DNA of 64,000 nucleotides from Podarcis raffonei (taxonomy: Eukaryota; Chordata; Lepidosauria; Squamata; Lacertidae), in contig NC_070614.1 of assembly GCF_027172205.1 (NCBI RefSeq), forward strand, positions 48,238,001-48,302,000, in the 5' to 3' direction. The position numbers were made by a program, and so were the translations under genes. Shown one piece after another: positions 57,701 to 64,000 of the stretch; position 1 is the first letter of the stretch; each line of letters starts with the position of its first letter. Under the pieces are notes generated by a model that was given only the letters and a program-made list of their open reading frames with translations, ran no database searches and had not been told where the DNA came from.

Positions 57701-60700
57701 TCTGTTCAGCCCTCACACAAAGAATGGAAAAAGTAGCTCATTTTGATAAGTTGGATGAACTTTTTGACATACTCGAAAGTTATTATGTGTGTCTCACAAA
57801 TGACAAAGCCAATGCATTCATTGTCTATGGAGATTCTCTGACATTGACCTGGCTGAGATCTGTTATGTATCTACGAGATCCTGAAAATAAGGAAATAGCA
57901 TCATTTAGAAAGGTTTGGATCATGACAACACCAATTGATTTCGTATTATTGAATTTTCAAAAGTCTTGGGATCTTGAGCTCTTTGAAGGTGCCATTTCCT
58001 TCACCATACACTCCAAAAAGCTTCTCAAGTTCAATGAATTTCTTCAGATCATAAAACCTTACTGGAATTCAGGTGATGGTTTTCTCAAGGACTTCTGGGA
58101 GCAAGCATTTGACTGTCCATTTCCAGATCTGCTCATGCAAGATACTGAAACATGTACAGGGGAGGAGAAGTTAGAGTGTCTTCCTGGGCATGTGTTTGAA
58201 ATGGACATGACTGGCCACAGCTACAGTATCCACAACGCTGTCTATGTTGTCGCTCATGCTTTGCATGTTATTTATTCATACAGATCAAAGCAAAGAGCAA
58301 TGGTTGGAGGCAAAAGGTTTGAACTTCAAGATCTGCAGCCCTGGCAGGTAACCTGCTGCAAACAAAATATTATTTCAGTGAGTGAATTTCTCTGAGGCAA
58401 GACATCATGTGATAACATTTTGTGATTGTGATTATTTCCTATATATTTTGTATGTACAGAATTTTTGCCTTCTGTTGCTTTGTCATAACTTTTCCATAAA
58501 TTTAGCCCATTGTTGATATTTGGCCTTCATTCTAGATATATATATTCCTTCTTTTCCCTTTTCTGTTTGAATCAGCTGCACCATTTTCTGCAAGGCATTT
58601 CATTCAACAATTCAGCAGGTGAAACAATGTCCTTTAATGATAAAAGGGAACTGAGAGATGGATTTGACATCACAAACATGATCACATTCCCAAACAAGTC
58701 CTTCCTTCAAATGAAAGTTGGACGAGTTGATCCTGATACTCTTGAAGGAGAAGCATTCATTTTTCATGAAGATATGCTTGTATGGCACAGAGGTTTTAAT
58801 CAGGTCTGCAGTTTACGAATCCTTCTGTTCCTCACTGGTCTTATGATGTGTTCTTTAGGTATTTGAAATTCCATTTTGTTTAAAACTGTTGTTTCTATCT
58901 GATATGGCCAAGGAAAAATGTGGCTGCCTAGCACATTAAAAATTGATAACAGGGGAAAAAACATTACATTTGTGTATAACTATATCTTCCATATACATAA
59001 AGCAAAGCCTTGGCATACATAAATGAAATTACTACATAGGCGCCCATTCAGTAACCTCTTTTCTTATTGCATGGAGACAATAACTCAGTAATAGATCACG
59101 TACTGCATGCAAAAGTTCCCAGGTTCAATCCATTGCATCTCCAGGCAGGGTTAAAATGAAGTCCTGTTGAGCTGTTTTTCAATTGTTTTCCAGCATTTTG
59201 CAAAACAAACAAAACATTTCGGAGAGCCCTTGAACTGTATGGTTGACCTGACAAACTTAGTGCCCTACTGGTCACCCCTCTCCATTAATGCAAAACCTTG
59301 GCACAGGTTTGGTTTGAATTGAAGAATATTGTAATGGGGGTGACCAGCATTGCACCTTGTTGGAGAAGTTCGACAATATTTTGGGACACTTCAAAATTTG
59401 GGGATGTCGCTGCAAAATGATTGCAAAGTTTGTCATAGGTTTGGAGGGAATCCCAAATAACGTGATTCATAGTTAACACAACTGCATAATGCAGCTCTTT
59501 TATATTAAACCTTTATTTGCTGAGTAGTGAATTTCATAAATACAAGTCAAATAAACAATCAGTTTTTCCGATCTTCTGAACGGCTTTCCTGCTATGGATA
59601 GGTGATTCCCCTTTCTCTGTGTAATGACCACTGTCACCCTGGCAATCAGAAGAAGAAAAAAGAAGGAGAAAAGTTTTGCTGCTATGGTTGTGCTCCTTGT
59701 TCAGAAGGGGAAATTTCAAACCAGGATGGTAAGTCATGCAGCACTCATATTTTTCTTCCTCTAAGGACAGTAGCAAGGCTAGATGGTAGCATTTCAGGGG
59801 GTTATTTTAGAGCAAAAAGCAAGAAAGGAGCAACATGATAAAAATGATTAAAATTCTTCAATGCATGGGAAAATACGATAAACAGAAAACTAGAGCTTGT
59901 GGGCATCTTTGGAAATTGAGTGCTGGATGATTCAGAACAGGCAAAAGAAAATTAACTGCTTCATGAAGTTCGTGATTTAACCATGGAATTCATTCCTTCA
60001 AGATGCAGTTGGAAGCAATCACTTGAAAGCCTTAAAAGGAGGATAAGACAAAGTCATGGAGGACAAGGCTATCAATGGCTATGACCTCTGATGGCCTTGC
60101 TCTGCCTCCATCATCAGAGACTGAAATCTTCAAAATACCAGTTGCTGGAAAGTGTGGGCATTGGGGGAGACTTCTGTTCCACTCAGGTCCTGCTTGCAGG
60201 CTTCCCATAAGCATCTGGTTGGCCACTGTGAAATCAGGAATCTAAATAAGATTGGTCAATGTCCTGATGTAGCAGGCACTTTAGTTCGTATGTGAAACAG
60301 AAAGGCAGTTAGAAGGATTTCAACACAGATATTATATACTTAGCACACAAATGATTTTAATAAGCCTACAAAAATACACTGAGTTTAAAACACTCATATA
60401 TGAACACTGAGAAACATGGAACCAATAGGTTTCATTTCATGCCAGCAAAGAAGCAATATGGAAGATAAAATACTGTTGAAAAGTATGATAGCTTTCAGAA
60501 TACGTGAGATCAAAGCATTTATATTGGAGCACTAAAATACATGCATTTCAATTCACTAAAATACATGCATTTCAATGCATTTCATGTCAGTGAAGCAGTC
60601 ACATAGCAGACAAAGTGCTGTTCAATCAGCATTTGAATTTGACCTTGTTTATTTTTCAGATATGAATGACTGCTTCAGATGCCCCAAAACTCAGTATCCT

Positions 60701-61561
60701 AACAAGAACAAAACTGCCTGCATTGAAAAAACGATGACCTTCCTTTCTTATGAAGAACCTTTAGGGATCAGTTTAGCATCAGTTGCCCTTTCTTTCTTCT
60801 TCATCACAGCTTTGGTGCTAGGAACATTCATTAAGTACAGAGACACTCCCATAGTTAAAGCCAACAACCGGGACCTCACCTACTCTCTCCTTGTCTCTCT
60901 CCTGCTCTGCTTCCTCTCTTCCTTGTTATTCCTGGGTGAACCTAGCAAAGTCTCCTGCCTCCTCCGGCAACCAACTTTTGGCATTATCTTCTCTGTAGCC
61001 GTTTCTTGTGTGTTGGCCAAAACTATCACTGTAGTTGTAGCTTTCATGGCCACCAAGCCAGGGTCCAGCATAAGGAAGTGGGTAGGGAAAAGACTGGCCT
61101 ACTCAGTTGTGCTTCCCTGTTCTCTTATTCAATCAACTATCTGTACTGTGTGGTTGATGACATCTCCCCCATTCCCTGATCTGGACATGCACTCTTTAGC
61201 AGAAGAAATCATTGTGCAATGTAATGAAGGGTCAGTCACCATGTTTTATTGTGTCCTGGGCTACATGGGCCTCTTGGCCATTGCCAGCTTCGTTGCCGCA
61301 TTTGCAGCCCGCAAGTTACCTGACAGTTTTAATGAAGCCAAGTTCATTACATTCAGCATGTTGCTCTTTTGCAGTGTTTGGCTGTCTTTTTTTCCAGCCT
61401 ACCTGAGCACAAGTGGAAAGGGCATGGTGGCTGTGGAGATCTTCTCCATCTTGGCCTCCAGTGCTGGGTTATTGGGCTGCATCTTTGCCCCTAAATGCTA
61501 CATCATTATACTGAGGCCAGAACTGAACAACAGGGAGCAACTTATAAGAAAAAAGAATTAA
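54571..61561 (+). CDS. V2R gene F, complete six-exon receptor
   Basis: Exons 54571-54785, 56380-56671, 57490-58347, 58576-58803, 59602-59728 and 60660-61561 give 873 residues without a break. The signal peptide is [16 protein letters not shown]. Introns 2, 3, 4 and 5 follow those of E closely, including the intron 2 SINE, so E and F are the youngest pair. Residues about 247-290 ([23 protein letters not shown]) match pseudogene B and not E. This part of the Venus flytrap is one of the most variable between the copies, so the change may affect ligand preference (inference). Exon 6 keeps all seven helices and [13 protein letters not shown]. Confidence 0.93.
56380..56671 (+). CDS. Gene F exon 2
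   Basis: Protein identical to that of gene E exon 2 ([20 protein letters not shown] to KIPQ). Confidence 0.92.
56688..57063 (-). mobile_element. Sauria-type SINE, gene F intron 2
   Basis: Ortholog-like copy of the gene E intron 2 SINE, with the same flanking repeats (56674-56687 and 57064-57077, the latter with one further change). Confidence 0.85.
57490..58347 (+). CDS. Gene F exon 3 (mosaic)
   Basis: E-like at both ends ([31 protein letters not shown]) with a B-like core at about 57713-57852. Confidence 0.93.
58576..58803 (+). CDS. Gene F exon 4
   Basis: [31 protein letters not shown] to LVWHRGFNQ. Confidence 0.9.
59602..59728 (+). CDS. Gene F exon 5
   Basis: [34 protein letters not shown]. 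Donor GTAAGT. Confidence 0.9.
59875..60290 (+). repeat. CR1/L3 LINE 3' fragment (gene F intron 5)
   Basis: Same ancestral insertion as in the other copies. The 5' limit is approximate. Confidence 0.6.
60660..61561 (+). CDS. Gene F exon 6 (7TM)
   Basis: [18 protein letters not shown] to [14 protein letters not shown] before TM3 (Thr to Lys against C and D) and GKGMVAVE before TM7 are private. Confidence 0.93.
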
Positions 61562-62215
61562 ACAGGTTTTTCTCCCTTCACTCTGGTAAATTTTAAATAC
61601 GTGATAGTTAAGAGTTGAAGACAAAATACTCACTCTCTCTCTCTGTATATATATATATATATATTCCAGTAGCAAACGTACTTGAGATCACTTTTTTGCC
61701 ATTTGTTTGTTTATATTTTCTATACACAGGTCCCACTATCCCAATGCCTTTTATATGAAAAATCTCTTATTCTAACATGAGTAATTAGTGCCCAAACCTT
61801 GTTATATGCACCACAGGCTCAGATATCCCAAAGGTTGGACGTGTGTTTAGTACTGTAAAGAAACAAGGTGATCTTCCTTCCATGTTTGCCTTTTGGAAGG
61901 CTTCAGAGTGTTTTCATGGGGTTTTCACACTTTGAGGGTCAACATTTTGAGGTCAAAAACACATTAGAATGTTCTCATAGGTATTAATGGAAACTGTTGG
62001 CTCCTTAGGGAAACACTCACCTAACAAACGATTTTCTGAGAATGTATTTTGTTCAAATAGTGAGATCTGTAAGTAGACAACTATAACAGCTTAGGAGTGT
62101 CAGATATGACAGCTATACCTGAGTTCCTTGTGGAACACCCTCCCTTCAGCTGTAAAGGAGTTAAGGATTACACAACTTTTAGAATACATCTGAATGCGGC
62201 CCTGTATCGGGAGGT
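61562..62215 (+). other. Gene F 3' flank shared with D and E
   Basis: Matches the D and E 3' flanks up to GCGGCCCTGTATCGGGAGGTG, where the poly-T start of the next element cuts it. The CT/TA repeat is at 61628-61665. Confidence 0.65.
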
Positions 62216-64000
62216 GTTTTGTTTTGTTTTTGTTTTTATTTTTTTTAAATGATATTTATTAAAATTTTCCACCGTAATACAATAAAAAAAATCAAAAAGG
62301 AAGAAAAAAAGAAAAAACAACAACAACAAAATTTAAAAACACATACGGTTCACAATCCTTATTTTCTATGACATATTTCCCTGACTTCCCCACGCCTCTC
62401 CCTCTTGTATTCCAGGTCAGATTGTTGGTTGAACAAGCTCTTATCCCTATTTTTAAACCTTTTTATATTTAGTTCCTTTTTCTAAAAAACCAATTTTGCC
62501 TTATAGACTTCATATTTATACATCATTGCTTATTCTTTAAAGCTTTTTCTAAAGTCAGCCTAAATTCCCTTCCACGATTTCCCCAATTTTCATACAAATA
62601 TCCAAACAAAATAAAAACAGAACCAGTTAGATTATACACCCTTTGGATTCCCAAATTCCACACCCCCCCTTTCCCGGTTTCAATCCCCATCAAACGTCCA
62701 TCAATCCATCTACTATCAGCCTGGAGACCTCACGTCCGAGACTCTTAATTCTCTCTCCATTCCTCTCTGCCGTTTTTTTTTTATAGTCCTTGGTATTAAA
62801 CACCAAATCTCGGAGGAGCTCTAGTCCAATATGGTCCATGTTTCTTCCAGCCAGACCTCCATACTTAAAAGTGGAGCCTGAATCTTGTTTGTTAATCCTT
62901 TCAAGTCCAAATGTCCCCAAAGCTCCACCTTCCACCTTGATCAAATTTGTAATCCTTAGGTCTTCAGATCTCCACATAAGGAGATCCCTCCATTTTTCAG
63001 TTTCCAATTCAAACCAGATTTTCTTCATCAAGTTCTTATTTTCCTTTGTAGCCGTCATGTCAGGCCTCTGGCCTTCCTTTATCTTTAACAACATTACAGC
63101 TTCTCCTTCCTTTTCCTCAGGAACAGCGTATACCTCTTTCCCCTCACTCTCAGATCTCTCAAGTTTCTCTTCTTGGCCAGCTGCATAGGCTTCCTGGGTC
63201 AAATCCTTATCAAATTCAATGAATTTGTTTACTGTTAGGTCCAGAGTTTCAACATTTGTAGTCAAAACATCCACTTGGCCTTGTAGCTTTCCCAAGAGAA
63301 CAAAAACTCTGTCCAACTTAGCTTGAATTTCCCTTCCTTCAGCCATTCTTGTAATGTCCCAAACCCCCTCTAGAGGGATTTTGGTTACTTAGTGTTCCTT
63401 ACAGTTCAAATCCAAAAGTCAAATTAGTTTGTATCAGTTCTTCCTTATTTTCAACAAAGTATAATCAAATTGTTACAGATATAGCCAGCAGAAGCAGTAG
63501 AAACAAAGTTCCCTTTTTCCGTCTTGACAGCTAGTTTGACAGCTGTCAAATTATTCAGTACCTTTCCAACAGGCTTTCTCGCGGATCACTCCCGGGTCTG
63601 AGGGGGGGTGGTACCTCAGCTCAAAATTAGCTCTTATCCTCCAGTACAATTACTTGTAGTGCCAAATCGTGAAATTAATGTCTTTTGCCCAATAAAAGAG
63701 AAAGAGTTCTCACGACCTTAGTTAGCAGGTCCTTGTTTTAGGTTGTTTACAGGATGGGGAGACTGGCTTCCTGTTTACGTCTTCCCCGATCGTGCCTAAT
63801 TCAAAAGAAATTTTCTTTACAAATCCAAATTCCGTACTACTCACGGGTTGTTGTTTTTAGGTCCAAATCACAAGAAAAAGTCAGTGCTCTCCGGCCATGG
63901 CAGCGCGGCTTCACTCCGCAGGAGAAGCAATAGACTCTCAGCACCGCGCCACTCACCCCGTCCCCCGTTCCATAGCCTTTAAAAAGGCTCCTTCGCGGGT
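62216..64000 (-). mobile_element. L1-related element without ORF2 (half-L1 type), cut by window end
   Basis: The left side is a poly-T run plus TTTATTAAAATTTTCC, the reversed A-rich 3' end, and CTCTTGTATTCCAGGTCAGATTG corresponds to the 3' UTR of the L1 at 27376-33512. The right side (63347-64000) corresponds to the 5' UTR of that L1 (TTCCTGTTTACGTCTTCCCCG; AAAAGTCAGTGCTCTCCGG; CAGCACCGCGCC). Between them lies one ORF and no endonuclease or reverse-transcriptase sequence. By comparison with the other L1, about 200 bases of 5' UTR should lie beyond the window. Confidence 0.7.
62690..63346 (-). CDS. ORF1-like protein of the half-L1 element
   Basis: 218 codons, ATG to stop, unbroken. The start MAEGREIQAKLDRVF recalls MADGKEKI of the L1 ORF1. 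Residues about 5-50 have heptad-like hydrophobic spacing (LDRVFVLLGKLQGQVDVLTTNVETL), so a coiled coil is likely. An acidic middle (EEKLERSESEGKE) follows, then a basic C-terminal part (KKIWFELETEKWRDLLMWR; KDYKKKTAERNGERIKSLGREVSRL). I see no clear RRM. A role in binding the element's RNA while borrowing L1 ORF2 is inferred, not shown. An unrelated gene carried between L1 ends is the alternative. Confidence 0.6.
   Translation of the reverse strand: MAEGREIQAKLDRVFVLLGKLQGQVDVLTTNVETLDLTVNKFIEFDKDLTQEAYAAGQEEKLERSESEGKEVYAVPEEKEGEAVMLLKIKEGQRPDMTATKENKNLMKKIWFELETEKWRDLLMWRSEDLRITNLIKVEGGALGTFGLERINKQDSGSTFKYGGLAGRNMDHIGLELLRDLVFNTKDYKKKTAERNGERIKSLGREVSRLIVDGLMDV

Overview
This is eukaryotic, squamate-reptile DNA, most likely from a lizard. 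The evidence is six tandem vomeronasal type-2 receptor (V2R, family C GPCR) loci with large introns, a BovB (RTE) LINE, reptile-type L1 and CR1/L3 LINEs, and tRNA-derived SINEs carrying a BovB-like 3' tail (Sauria-SINE type). A lacertid-like lizard is possible, but I cannot fix the species from sequence alone.

Layout, left to right. 1-1110: 3' part of an L1 on the minus strand. 1746-2647: last (seven-transmembrane) exon of V2R gene A, whose other exons are not in the window. 2648-8545: gene-free DNA with an old LINE fragment, a palindromic MITE and a decayed hAT transposase gene that has two further insertions in it. 9223-18960: V2R gene B, a pseudogene with a bad splice acceptor, a frameshift, a 3.2 kb BovB in intron 5 and a last exon cut off after TM4. 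19693-27237: gene C. 27376-33512: a nearly full-length L1 flanked by a perfect 21-bp target-site duplication. 36036-43202: gene D. 45197-51943: gene E. 54571-61561: gene F. 62216-64000: an L1-related element with an ORF1-like gene but no reverse transcriptase, cut by the window end.

Genes C, D, E and F are each intact across six exons of exactly 215, 292, 858, 228, 127 and 902 nt (2622 nt, 873 residues). Splice sites are GT-AG. Exons 1-4 encode a signal peptide and Venus-flytrap ligand-binding domain, exon 5 and the start of exon 6 the cysteine-rich linker, and the rest of exon 6 the seven-helix domain. All genes from B to F are on the plus strand and share about 650 bp or more of 5' flank. 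V2Rs are expected in basal vomeronasal sensory neurons, where they detect peptide or protein chemosignals and signal through Go and TRPC2 (family knowledge, not visible here).

The array evolved by tandem duplication followed by exchange. E and F share a SINE 16 nt inside intron 2 that C and D lack. F carries about 130 bp of exon 3 that matches pseudogene B rather than its sister E. The exon 6 of C is almost identical to that of E although their 3' flanks differ. The intact BovB and the nearby Sauria-type SINEs with BovB-like tails look like an autonomous/parasite pair.
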